Shown here piece by piece: positions 55,130-63,343 of a DNA stretch of 64,000 nucleotides. The notes beneath the pieces were generated by a model. The model saw only the letters and a program-made list of their open reading frames with translations, was not told where the DNA came from and did not search any database. The translations under genes were made by a program, and so were the position numbers. The DNA comes from Flavobacteriales bacterium (lineage in GTDB: Bacteria > Bacteroidota > Bacteroidia > UBA10329), in contig JACJZQ010000011.1 of the NCBI GenBank assembly GCA_020635495.1, positions 73,656 through 137,655 on the forward strand, written 5' to 3'. The first letter of the stretch is position 1. Each line of letters opens with the position of its first letter.

Positions 55130-55882
55130 TCAGTTTACTGACTCAGGTAATTTACCCAACTTATATCCAATGGAGAATTGTACTGTTGGATTGTGTTCGA
55201 AATGTACACCGTCAGATTTTCGGATGAATGCATCTAGATAGCCCAGTTTTATTGTTCCTCTTGTGTTGAGCTTGAATCCAACCCCAAGATACGCCCAGTT
55301 CTGGTCAAATGCAGATGGTACAAAGTTGCTTTGTCTTACGAATACTTCATCAAACAGACTGACAAACCAACGTCCCTCCAAAGCAACTGGAACTATCAAC
55401 GTTAATCGATAGCGGAACCGTTCGGCCAGTTCAAATCCATCTATGGAGTAAATCCCTTCACCATCTTGTTTCCGAACACCTTGAAACCGCTGCTCAAAAC
55501 GATATCGATGCTTGAAACCAACCTTTCCCATTTTATGGGCCAGTATGGCCTGTTCCCAAATATTGTGTTCTGGAGTAGTTAAAGGAATGGGTTGGTTGCC
55601 GTACGGATAAGAAAGGATGTAGGAATACCCAACTGAGAAATCTGCGTACTTGCTTAGTACGAAATGCACACTTGGCCTTGCCACAAACTGCTGCCAGTTA
55701 CTGAATCCGTTGGCTCTTCTTATGTGGATTTCTGAATTCAGATACCAACGCGGATGAAGGTTGTACCTCAGATTCGTGCTCATCCAGATATTGAATGATC
55801 GGTCAACAATACGTTCTTGTGCATCGGTATTCCAAGACACCACCGCAAAAAGAAGGAAAATTGTTACCCGAAGTGTCTTCAT
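55130..55882 (-). CDS. DUF2490 outer-membrane protein
   Basis: A 250-residue protein with signal peptide (KTLRVTIFLLFAVVSWNTDA). The mature sequence shows the DUF2490 pattern of amphipathic beta strands: FNIWMSTNLRYNLHPRWYLNSEIHIRR, then FKHRYRFEQRF and FSIGYKLGKLPESVN. It is predicted to be a beta-barrel of the outer membrane, function unknown. It converges with the HlyIII gene (16 bp between stops) and is divergent from the RND operon across a 192-bp spacer that holds GTTAAC repeats. Confidence 0.88.
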   Translation of the reverse strand: MKTLRVTIFLLFAVVSWNTDAQERIVDRSFNIWMSTNLRYNLHPRWYLNSEIHIRRANGFSNWQQFVARPSVHFVLSKYADFSVGYSYILSYPYGNQPIPLTTPEHNIWEQAILAHKMGKVGFKHRYRFEQRFQGVRKQDGEGIYSIDGFELAERFRYRLTLIVPVALEGRWFVSLFDEVFVRQSNFVPSAFDQNWAYLGVGFKLNTRGTIKLGYLDAFIRKSDGVHFEHNPTVQFSIGYKLGKLPESVN

Positions 55883-55990
55883 CAGATATGTTCTGTCTAA
55901 AGCAATTAGAACAATGAATCGGATTTTCAGCTTTCAAAGAACAGGATAGTAGATGGTCTCAACTGTGTGCCTGGTCACGGTTCTCTTCCA

Positions 55991-56022
55991 GTTAACATCA
56001 ATTCTGTTAACGAAGTGTTAAA
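55991..56022. promoter_or_regulatory. GTTAAC repeats, candidate operator of the RND operon
   Basis: GTTAAC at 55991-55996 and 56006-56011 and GTTAAA at 56017-56022. The first two are 15 bp apart and the third 11 bp further, just upstream of the TACTTTTG promoter motif. No regulator gene lies nearby. Confidence 0.4.
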
Positions 56023-56048
56023 GCTGTTGTAGGCGGATAACTGTGATA

Positions 56049-56056
56049 TACTTTTG
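56049..56056 (+). promoter_or_regulatory. TAnnTTTG -7 promoter motif for the RND efflux operon
   Basis: TACTTTTG, preceded by GTTG at 56026-56029 with a 19-nt spacer, close to the -33 TTTG rule. It ends 18 nt before the GTG start at 56075. Confidence 0.55.
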
Positions 56057-56074
56057 CCGCAGATTTCAGTAGTT

Positions 56075-56401
56075 GTGAGACAAAAGAACATATTCATTAT
56101 TCTTTATCTGTTTCTCGGGGTTTTCGTGTTTAACCATGTTGCTGATTTCATCCAACATCACAATAAAGAAGTAGCAGTTTACTGCTGCGAGATGGAAGAG
56201 CTTGGAGAGCTCAATGAGTTGGAGAACAAACTCCGATCTTTTGAGTTGGCAGGTTTGGAACTTTTCCAATTCCATGCTGACTTTATCCGAGAATTCTATT
56301 CAGATGTTGATCGTGTCTCAAACAGATCGCATCAGCAGGCATTCTTTCCGCATTCGCTCCATGTTCCAATCTATCTGGACAAGGGCGTTCTATTAGTCTG
56401 A
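56075..56401 (+). CDS. Small membrane-anchored protein leading the RND operon
   Basis: About 108 residues from the GTG at 56075; a TTG at 56054 is inside the promoter motif and is rejected. A signal or anchor (KNIFIILYLFLGVFVFNHVADF) is followed by histidines (IQHHNKEV), a Cys-Cys pair (VYCCEMEELGEL) and a helical acidic segment (LNELENKLRSFELAGLELF). The C-terminus has HQQAFFPHSLHVPIY. The His and Cys residues hint at metal binding, but I know no family. A small hairpin terminator follows. The plan parallels the small protein at 51750 before SulP. Confidence 0.65.
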   Translation: MRQKNIFIILYLFLGVFVFNHVADFIQHHNKEVAVYCCEMEELGELNELENKLRSFELAGLELFQFHADFIREFYSDVDRVSNRSHQQAFFPHSLHVPIYLDKGVLLV

Positions 56402-56413
56402 TACCGTATTGCC

Positions 56414-56433
56414 AAGCCCATTTCCGGGCTTTT
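56414..56433 (+). terminator. Weak terminator or attenuator inside the RND operon leader
   Basis: AAGCCC (56414-56419), loop ATTTCC, GGGCTT (56426-56431) then TT. The 6-bp stem with a short T tract could cause partial termination between the small gene and the adaptor gene. Confidence 0.5.
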
Positions 56434-56539
56434 CGCATTGCTTCTGCATGATAGAAGCAGTGCATTCTGTGCTTCTGTTATCTGAAGCTCAACCGTCAGT
56501 AAACGATCCCATTAACAACTTAACCATCAAAAATCGATC

Positions 56540-57643
56540 ATGAAAAAGATTGAATTCATGTACAGACCATTTGTAATGATCGGATTGATAGCGTCCATTG
56601 CGTTGACCAGCTGTCATTCTGAAAAACACCACCACCACGAAGAAGAAACGGAGTTTCTGGTAACCAGTCCGGTAAGGATGGACACCGTGGTAACCAAAGA
56701 CTATGTGTGCCAAATAAGATCTAGCCAACACATTGAGCTCAGAGCACTGGAAAGCGGTTACCTGGAGGAGATATTTGTAGATGAGGGACAGTATGTCAGA
56801 AAAGGGCAGAAGATGTTCCAGATCATGCCCAGACTTTATCAGGCAGAACTCCAAAAGGCGCAGGCCGAAGTTGATTTTGCGCAGATTGAATACAATAACA
56901 CCAAGGTTCTAACTGATAGCAACATCGTTTCTGCCAACGAACTTGCGCTTGCCAAAGCCAATTTGGATAAAGCCAAAGCCGAGATGATGCTTGCCGAAGT
57001 CCATTTAGGATTTGCAGAGATCAAGGCTCCTTTCGATGGCATCATGGACCGTTTCCATGTTAGGTTGGGAAGTCTGTTGGAAGAAGGCGAATTGCTTACA
57101 GAACTTTCAGACAACAGCGAAATGTGGGTCTATTTCAATGTGCCGGAGGCCGAATATCTGGACTACATGAAAAAGTCTAAGGCTGGCAATGGAACCAAAG
57201 TACGATTGCGAATGGCCAATGGCGAAGAATTCAATTATTCTGGAACCATTTCTGCCATAGAGGCCGACTTCGATAGCAAAACAGGAAACATAGCCTTCCG
57301 AGCCACATTTCCAAACAAAGAACGGCTGCTACGCCATGGGGAAACTGGGAACATCCTTATGGATTCTGAACTGAAAGACGCATTGCTCATCCCTCAGAAA
57401 GCAACGTTCGAGGTGTTGGATCAGCGCTACGTTTTTGTCATCGATAATGAAGGAGTGGTTAGAATGACAAGGATAGAAGTGGCAGCAGAATTGGAGCATC
57501 TGTTTGTCATTTCTGATGGAATTTCTGAGAACGACCACATTCTTCTCGAAGGCTTGAGAAAGGTTAAGAACGAGCAGGAAATCAAGACCAAGTTCCTCAA
57601 ACCCGATTCCGTTCTGACTCATTTGGAGCTATACGCAGAATAA
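56540..57643 (+). CDS. RND efflux periplasmic adaptor (membrane fusion) lipoprotein
   Basis: A 367-residue adaptor with a lipoprotein signal (MIGLIASIALTSC) and a histidine cluster just after the lipidated cysteine (SEKHHHHEEE). The lipoyl halves (LRALESGYLEEIFVDEGQYVRKGQKMFQI and AEIKAPFDGIMDRFHVRLGSLLEEGELL) flank an alpha-hairpin coiled coil (about 100-150: LQKAQAEVDFAQIEYNNTKVL). Beta-barrel and membrane-proximal domains follow. It bridges the inner-membrane pump and outer-membrane channel encoded next. The His cluster might sense metal, but many adaptors have such linkers. Confidence 0.93.
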   Translation: MKKIEFMYRPFVMIGLIASIALTSCHSEKHHHHEEETEFLVTSPVRMDTVVTKDYVCQIRSSQHIELRALESGYLEEIFVDEGQYVRKGQKMFQIMPRLYQAELQKAQAEVDFAQIEYNNTKVLTDSNIVSANELALAKANLDKAKAEMMLAEVHLGFAEIKAPFDGIMDRFHVRLGSLLEEGELLTELSDNSEMWVYFNVPEAEYLDYMKKSKAGNGTKVRLRMANGEEFNYSGTISAIEADFDSKTGNIAFRATFPNKERLLRHGETGNILMDSELKDALLIPQKATFEVLDQRYVFVIDNEGVVRMTRIEVAAELEHLFVISDGISENDHILLEGLRKVKNEQEIKTKFLKPDSVLTHLELYAE

Positions 57644-57665
57644 GAACCACCATAACCGAAACAAC

Positions 57666-60600
57666 ATGTTCAGTAGATTCATGCAAAGGCCAGTTTTGGC
57701 CATAGTCATATCGGTGGTCATCGTGTTCACAGGAATGCTGGCCATTGAGCAACTTCCTATATCACAGTTCCCTGAAATTGCGCCCACTACGGTGAACATT
57801 TTCATTGCTTACCCGGGTTCAAGTTCAGATGTATTGACCAAATCAACCATCATTCCTCTAGAAACCGCTATCAACGGTGTTCAGGGTATGAGATACATTG
57901 CATCTGATGCAACAAGTGCTGGGGAGGGCACCATCCGGATCATCTTCGAGCCCGGTACCGACCCAAGCCAAGCGGTGGTTAACGTGAAAACCCGCGTTGA
58001 CCAAGTAATGCCCAACCTGCCGGAGTTGGTACAGCGAGAAGGAGTGATCATCTCTCCTGTAATTCCGAGTATGCTCATGTATGTGAACCTGTACGGTTCT
58101 ACCGAAGACCAGGATGAGCTGTTTCTCTACAATTACGCCTTTACGAGGATGATTCCAGAGATACAGCGGATCAACGGTATAGCTCAGGCACAGATTCTCG
58201 GTAGCAGGAAATACGCCATGCGTGTTTGGCTGAAACCAGACCGAATGCGTGCTTATAACATATCTGCTGAAGAGGTGCTTGAGGCCATGGAAGAACAGAG
58301 CATCATTGCCAGACCTGGTCGATTGGGCCAGAGTTCTGGAAAGCAAGCGCAGTCATTAGAATATGTACTCGTTTACCAAGACCGATACAATGAAGCCGAG
58401 CAGTACGAGAACATCATTGTAAAGGCAACGGAAGAGGGCGAGTTGGTCAAGTTGAAAGAGATTGCCGAAGTGGAATTGGGCAGCGAGTTCTTTGATATTT
58501 ACTCCAACCTTGACGGCAAACCATCGGCATCCATCGTACTGAAACAGACGTATGGTAGTAACGCCAGTGAGGTGATCAAAGAGGTGAAGGAAAAACTCAC
58601 CGAACTAGAAGAGGAGATGCCTCCCGGAGTTGAATACAGCATCAATTATGACGTATCCACATTCTTGGATGCTTCCATTGATCAGGTTCTCCACACACTG
58701 AGAGACGCGTTTATTCTTGTGGCGCTTGTTGTGTTCCTTTTCTTGGGCGATTGGCGCTCAACACTTATCCCAATTATCGCGGTACCGGTATCGCTTATCG
58801 GTTCATTCTTCGTGATGCAAATGATGGGAATCTCCATCAACCTTATCACGTTATTCGCTTTGGTTTTGGCCATTGGTATTGTGGTAGATAATGCCATTGT
58901 GGTGGTGGAGGCCGTGCACGCCAAAATGGAGCACGACCCTCACATTACGCCTTACAAGGCTACAACTGAGGTTCTGGGCGAGATCAGCGGAGCCATCATC
59001 GCCATTACGTTGGTCATGACTGCTGTATTCGTGCCAGTTGCTTTCATGAGTGGCCCGGTCGGGGTTTTCTATCGGCAGTTCTCCATAACCATGGCAACGG
59101 CCATCATTATTTCAGGTATTACGGCACTTACGCTTACACCAGTACTCTGTGCCATGATGTTGAAAAATGAACACGGCAAACCGAAGCGTAAAACGCCAAT
59201 TAGCATGCTCATCGATGGCTTTAACCGTCTGTTCGACAAGGGAACCAATGTGTATGTGAACATTCTGAGAAAGATCGTTGACAGAAGGCTGATCACGTTC
59301 GGAATGCTGTTGCTTTTTGGATTCGGAACCTTTTTCGTGAACGAGCACCTGCCAGCAGGATTCATTCCTAATGAGGATCAAGGAATGATCTATGCCATCA
59401 TCCAAACACCTCCTGGATCCACCTTGGAGAGAACTAACGAAGTTGCTCGAGAATTACAACGTATCAGCGAGGAAATTCCAGGCGTTGAATCTGTGTCTTC
59501 ATTGGCAGGATATGAGATCATGACAGAAGGTCGTGGCTCTAACGCGGGTACATGTTTGATAAACCTAAAGCCATGGTCGGAGCGAGAACATACGGTACTC
59601 GAGATCATGGAACAGTTGGAAGAGGAGACCAAAGATCTCGGTGCCATTATCGAGTATTTCGAGCCTCCAGCGGTGCCTGGTTTCGGTTCGTCTGGTGGTT
59701 TTGCCTTACGATTGTTGGATAAGACCAACGGGACAGATTACCACGAGTTTGAGCGCATCAACAATGAGTTTATGGATGCCATGAGCGAGCGCAAAGAGTT
59801 GACTGGTCTGTTCACGTTCTATGCCGCCAATTATCCGCAGTATGAGTTGGTAATTGATAACAAGATCGCGATGCAAAAAGGGGTGTCTATTGGTAAGGCT
59901 ATGGAAAACCTGAACATCCTTATCGGTAGTACTTACGAGCAGGGATTCATTCGATTTGGCCGCTTTTTTAAGGTGTATACGCAAGCTGCGCCCGAATACA
60001 GAAGACTGCCTTCTGATCTTGAAAACCTCTTTGTGAAGAATGAAGAAGGCGAAATGGTTCCTTATTCATCCTTCATGTCGTTCAAAAAACGACTTGGGCC
60101 GAATGAGATCACGCGTTACAACCTATATAACTCGGCCGCCATCCGTGGGCTTCCTGCCAAAGGATATACGAGTGGTGATGCCATTAAAGCCATCAATGAG
60201 GTAGCCGAAAAATCGCTACCAAGAGGTTATGACATTGCTTGGGAAGGTCTTTCTTATGATGAGGCCAGACGAGGCAATGAGGCTATTTACATATTTGCCG
60301 TAGTACTCATTTTCGTGTACCTGGTGTTGGCCGGACAGTACGAAAGTTTTGTGCTGCCATTGGTCGTAATTCTATCGTTACCAATGGGTGTTTTCGGGTC
60401 GTTCCTATTGCTAAGAATGCTAGGATTGGCCAATGACGTTTACGCTCAGATCGCATTGATCATGCTGGTCGGTTTGTTGGGTAAGAACGCGGTGTTGATC
60501 GTTGAATTTGCCGTGCAGAAGCAACGGGCCGGGGCTACAATTGCTGAAGCAGCCATTGAGGGTGCTCGTGCACGTTTTCGTCCAATTTTGATGACATCCT

Positions 60601-60914
60601 TTGCTTTTATCGCAGGACTTATTCCTCTTGTAATAGCACATGGAGCTGGCGCTATCGGAAACCGAACAATTGGCTCGTCCGCAATGGGAGGAATGTTCAT
60701 TGGAACCATTTTCGGGGTTCTGGTAATTCCTGGATTGTACTACTTCTTCGCCAATCTTATTAAAGGTAGAACGCTCATTAAAGGTGAGAATACCGAGCCA
60801 GTATTTGAGGAAATGGTGAGAGAAAGTTTGGAAGAGCAGAAATCGCAAAAGACCATTCAGAAGTTGAATGAACGCATCAGACAACTCTTAGGTCGTAAGA
60901 ACAACCGCAAATAG
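57666..60914 (+). CDS. RND efflux permease, HAE1/AcrB-like
   Basis: A 1082-residue inner-membrane pump. It starts FSRFMQRPVLAIVISVVIVF, contains EGVIISPVIPSMLMYVNLYG in the first porter domain, and AVFVPVAFMSGPVGVFYRQFS and GKNAVLIVEFAVQKQR in the two transmembrane halves. The proton relay helix 4 reads IGIVVDNAIVVVEAVHAK, so the usual Asp-Asp pair is Asp-Asn. The last 60 residues are charged. The family exports drugs and other hydrophobic compounds powered by protons. Together with the adaptor and TolC-like protein it forms a complete tripartite pump. Gaps are 22 and 8 bp, so this is one operon. Confidence 0.96.
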   Translation: MFSRFMQRPVLAIVISVVIVFTGMLAIEQLPISQFPEIAPTTVNIFIAYPGSSSDVLTKSTIIPLETAINGVQGMRYIASDATSAGEGTIRIIFEPGTDPSQAVVNVKTRVDQVMPNLPELVQREGVIISPVIPSMLMYVNLYGSTEDQDELFLYNYAFTRMIPEIQRINGIAQAQILGSRKYAMRVWLKPDRMRAYNISAEEVLEAMEEQSIIARPGRLGQSSGKQAQSLEYVLVYQDRYNEAEQYENIIVKATEEGELVKLKEIAEVELGSEFFDIYSNLDGKPSASIVLKQTYGSNASEVIKEVKEKLTELEEEMPPGVEYSINYDVSTFLDASIDQVLHTLRDAFILVALVVFLFLGDWRSTLIPIIAVPVSLIGSFFVMQMMGISINLITLFALVLAIGIVVDNAIVVVEAVHAKMEHDPHITPYKATTEVLGEISGAIIAITLVMTAVFVPVAFMSGPVGVFYRQFSITMATAIIISGITALTLTPVLCAMMLKNEHGKPKRKTPISMLIDGFNRLFDKGTNVYVNILRKIVDRRLITFGMLLLFGFGTFFVNEHLPAGFIPNEDQGMIYAIIQTPPGSTLERTNEVARELQRISEEIPGVESVSSLAGYEIMTEGRGSNAGTCLINLKPWSEREHTVLEIMEQLEEETKDLGAIIEYFEPPAVPGFGSSGGFALRLLDKTNGTDYHEFERINNEFMDAMSERKELTGLFTFYAANYPQYELVIDNKIAMQKGVSIGKAMENLNILIGSTYEQGFIRFGRFFKVYTQAAPEYRRLPSDLENLFVKNEEGEMVPYSSFMSFKKRLGPNEITRYNLYNSAAIRGLPAKGYTSGDAIKAINEVAEKSLPRGYDIAWEGLSYDEARRGNEAIYIFAVVLIFVYLVLAGQYESFVLPLVVILSLPMGVFGSFLLLRMLGLANDVYAQIALIMLVGLLGKNAVLIVEFAVQKQRAGATIAEAAIEGARARFRPILMTSFAFIAGLIPLVIAHGAGAIGNRTIGSSAMGGMFIGTIFGVLVIPGLYYFFANLIKGRTLIKGENTEPVFEEMVRESLEEQKSQKTIQKLNERIRQLLGRKNNRK

Positions 60915-60922
60915 AATTAGAC

Positions 60923-62353
60923 ATGAAACGAATGAATAAATATCTGATCGCGGTTACTCTTTTAACCGTTGTGTCTTTGACCGGTTGCGTTCCAAGCATG
61001 AAGCTGCGCAACGAGAACAAGGCAGTTCCTGAAACCTATGGTGCAAGTACAGATTCTACCAATTCGGCCAAATTGAGATGGGAAGAGTTTTTCTCAGACC
61101 CGTATTTGGTCGCACTTATCGACACAGCTCTGAATAACAATCAGGAGTTGAACATCATTATGCAAGAGATCAATATTGCCAACAACGAGGTTCGTGCCCG
61201 TAAAGGTGAGTATCTGCCAACGGTAGATTTCAAGGTAGGAGCTGGCATTGAACGTGTTGGCAAATACACCAGCCAAGGACAAAGCGATCTTCATCACGAA
61301 TACGAAGAAGGCAAAGAAGTTCCTGAACATTTGCAGGATTACTTGGCCGGTTTCTTTGCTTCTTGGGAAATTGACATCTGGAAGAAGCTCCGTAATCGGA
61401 AATCTGCTGCGTTACAACGCTATTTGGCAAGTATTGAGGGGCGGAATTTCATGGTGACACATCTGGTTGCTGAGATTGCCAATTCGTACTACGAACTGCT
61501 TGCTTTAGACAATCAACTGGCCATTGTAAAGCAGAATATTGAGATTCAGCAGAATGCATTGCGAATTGTCAAATTGCAGAAGCAGGCTGGTGAGGTTACT
61601 GAGTTGGCTGTGAAGCGGTTTGAAGCAGAGGTCCTTAAAAATCAGAGCAATCAGTTTGAATTACAGCAGGAGATCATCGAGGTGGAAAACCGCATTAATT
61701 TTCTGGTTGGTCGGTTCCCTCAACCTGTAAACAGGAGTTCAGACAATTTCACTGACCTGATTCCAAATACGGTATTGGCAGGTCTGCCGGTTCAACTTTT
61801 GGAAAACAGACCTGATATAAGGCAAGCTGAGTTGGAATTGGCTGCAACCAAGTTTGATGTGAAAGCGGCCAAAGCCGAGTTCTATCCATCATTCGGCATC
61901 AAAGCCGGAGTTGGGCTACAGGCCTTCAATATCAAGTATTTCATCACCACACCAGAATCTATTCTGTACAACATAGCAGCAGACCTTGTTGCTCCGTTGG
62001 TGAACAGAAATGCTATCAAAGCAGGTTATTTCAGTTCTGGATCGAAGCAAATGCAAGCCGTTTACAACTATGAAAGAAGTATTCTGAATGCATTGATAGA
62101 GGTTTCGAACCAGATGGCCATGGTTGAAAATCTGAACAACAGTTACGAACTCAAGCAGCAGCAGGTGCAGACCCTTACGCAATCCATAAACATCTCAACA
62201 GGACTTTTCAAATCGGCCCGAGCGGATTACATGGAGGTGTTGATGACGCAGCGAGATGCGTTGGAAGCGAAGATGGAACTGATTGAAACCAAAAAACGAC
62301 AGATGAACACCAGTGTTAATATTTATCAGTCGCTTGGTGGTGGATGGAGATAG
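60923..62353 (+). CDS. TolC-family (NodT-like) outer-membrane efflux lipoprotein
   Basis: A 476-residue channel with a lipoprotein signal (MNKYLIAVTLLTVVSLTGC, then VPSMKLR). Two OEP repeats of paired helices are visible: LVALIDTALNNNQELNIIMQEINIANNEVRARKGEYLPTV and, in the second half, LLENRPDIRQAELELAATKFDVKAAKAEFYPSF. It forms the outer-membrane exit of the RND pump encoded just upstream. The gene ends the operon; a hairpin follows at 62407-62454. Confidence 0.94.
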   Translation: MKRMNKYLIAVTLLTVVSLTGCVPSMKLRNENKAVPETYGASTDSTNSAKLRWEEFFSDPYLVALIDTALNNNQELNIIMQEINIANNEVRARKGEYLPTVDFKVGAGIERVGKYTSQGQSDLHHEYEEGKEVPEHLQDYLAGFFASWEIDIWKKLRNRKSAALQRYLASIEGRNFMVTHLVAEIANSYYELLALDNQLAIVKQNIEIQQNALRIVKLQKQAGEVTELAVKRFEAEVLKNQSNQFELQQEIIEVENRINFLVGRFPQPVNRSSDNFTDLIPNTVLAGLPVQLLENRPDIRQAELELAATKFDVKAAKAEFYPSFGIKAGVGLQAFNIKYFITTPESILYNIAADLVAPLVNRNAIKAGYFSSGSKQMQAVYNYERSILNALIEVSNQMAMVENLNNSYELKQQQVQTLTQSINISTGLFKSARADYMEVLMTQRDALEAKMELIETKKRQMNTSVNIYQSLGGGWR

Positions 62354-62406
62354 AATTGAATTACCCGAACCGAGTTTCAAAAGCTTATTTCGGTAGGGTA
62401 GAGTTG

Positions 62407-62454
62407 GAGCCCGAGGCCTCGGTTTTTAGGTTGATGGGAAGGTCTCGGGCCTCC
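62407..62454 (+). terminator. Inverted repeat after the RND operon, probable terminator
   Basis: Arms GGAGCCCGAGGCC (62407-62419) and GGTCTCGGGCCTCC (62441-62454) pair with a G-T wobble and one bulge. Within the left arm CCGAGGCCTCGG (62411-62422) is a perfect palindrome followed by TTTTT. Two alternative folds are possible, which would also suit an attenuator. Confidence 0.55.
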
Positions 62455-62545
62455 GACTTACATTGTTCGATTAACTTCAAAACCATCAAAGTTCCTAATC
62501 GAACATGCTTTGCATTTGCTTACCTTGAGAAGGTAAAACTGTTCC

Positions 62546-63337
62546 ATGATTTTGAAAAACCGTTCTAGCACCATATTGCTACATGCTCTTCTCTATGTTT
62601 TAATCCTTTCAATTGGGTCTAGTTGTAAGAAAGAAGACTTAGGTCAAATTAATCTCGACAATCTCCTAGGCAGTTATTGTGGTAGTATGATGGATGATAA
62701 TTCATGGTATCACGGTTCGCAAGTATCAATTTTGTTTGCTGCGGATGATACATTGAGGATATTTCCTGATTTGTTCAACCATGAATTATATCTGGTGGCA
62801 TGCGGAGATATTGTAGTTCTTCTAGCCGATACAATCTGGTATAATTACGAGTCTCCTGGAGGTTCTCCAAATTGGCAGATGAGTGCAATTAGTGGCCACG
62901 GAAGATATTATCCAAAGGAAGAAAAACTATCACTCAAGTTTTATCATAACCATAATGTCTTTGATTGGACTCTAGTAAAGCAAAGCTCTACAGAGATAAA
63001 TGGGACGTATGGAAATAACTGGCCTGAATTGAGTGTGGATTCCGTTTCACTTCTAGAGCAGACAGATTCAGATTCAATTTATTTGTCGATGCATCTGCGT
63101 CAGTATCAGGATGCGTTTGACTCTGCACTGACAAATATTGTGTTGCCAAAATTTACTTGCGCTACCCACGATTATGAAATCAGCGTTGCTGAGAATTTTC
63201 GGGCCAGATTCGATATAACTTACCTAGACAATCAACTATTTATGGAGGTTGACAAGGTTGATGAGGACTACAACGGAAATGGTTATACTTATTATATCCA
63301 TCAGTACTACACGTTTGTGGGTACTAGGACTCCATGA
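62546..63337 (+). CDS. Lipoprotein of unknown function
   Basis: A 263-residue protein with a lipoprotein signal (STILLHALLYVLILSIGSSC, then KKEDLG). The mature part is beta-rich with many aromatics (LGSYCGSMMDDNSWYHGSQVSI, ELYLVACGDIVVLLADTIWYNY, YYIHQYYTFVGT) and three more cysteines. No family recognised. It is not part of the RND operon, given the 192-bp gap and the hairpin, and its base composition is visibly more A/T-rich than the pump genes, so it may be a recent arrival. It converges on the pseudouridine synthase gene (6 bp between stops). Confidence 0.72.
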   Translation: MILKNRSSTILLHALLYVLILSIGSSCKKEDLGQINLDNLLGSYCGSMMDDNSWYHGSQVSILFAADDTLRIFPDLFNHELYLVACGDIVVLLADTIWYNYESPGGSPNWQMSAISGHGRYYPKEEKLSLKFYHNHNVFDWTLVKQSSTEINGTYGNNWPELSVDSVSLLEQTDSDSIYLSMHLRQYQDAFDSALTNIVLPKFTCATHDYEISVAENFRARFDITYLDNQLFMEVDKVDEDYNGNGYTYYIHQYYTFVGTRTP

Positions 63338-63343
63338 ATAGTG

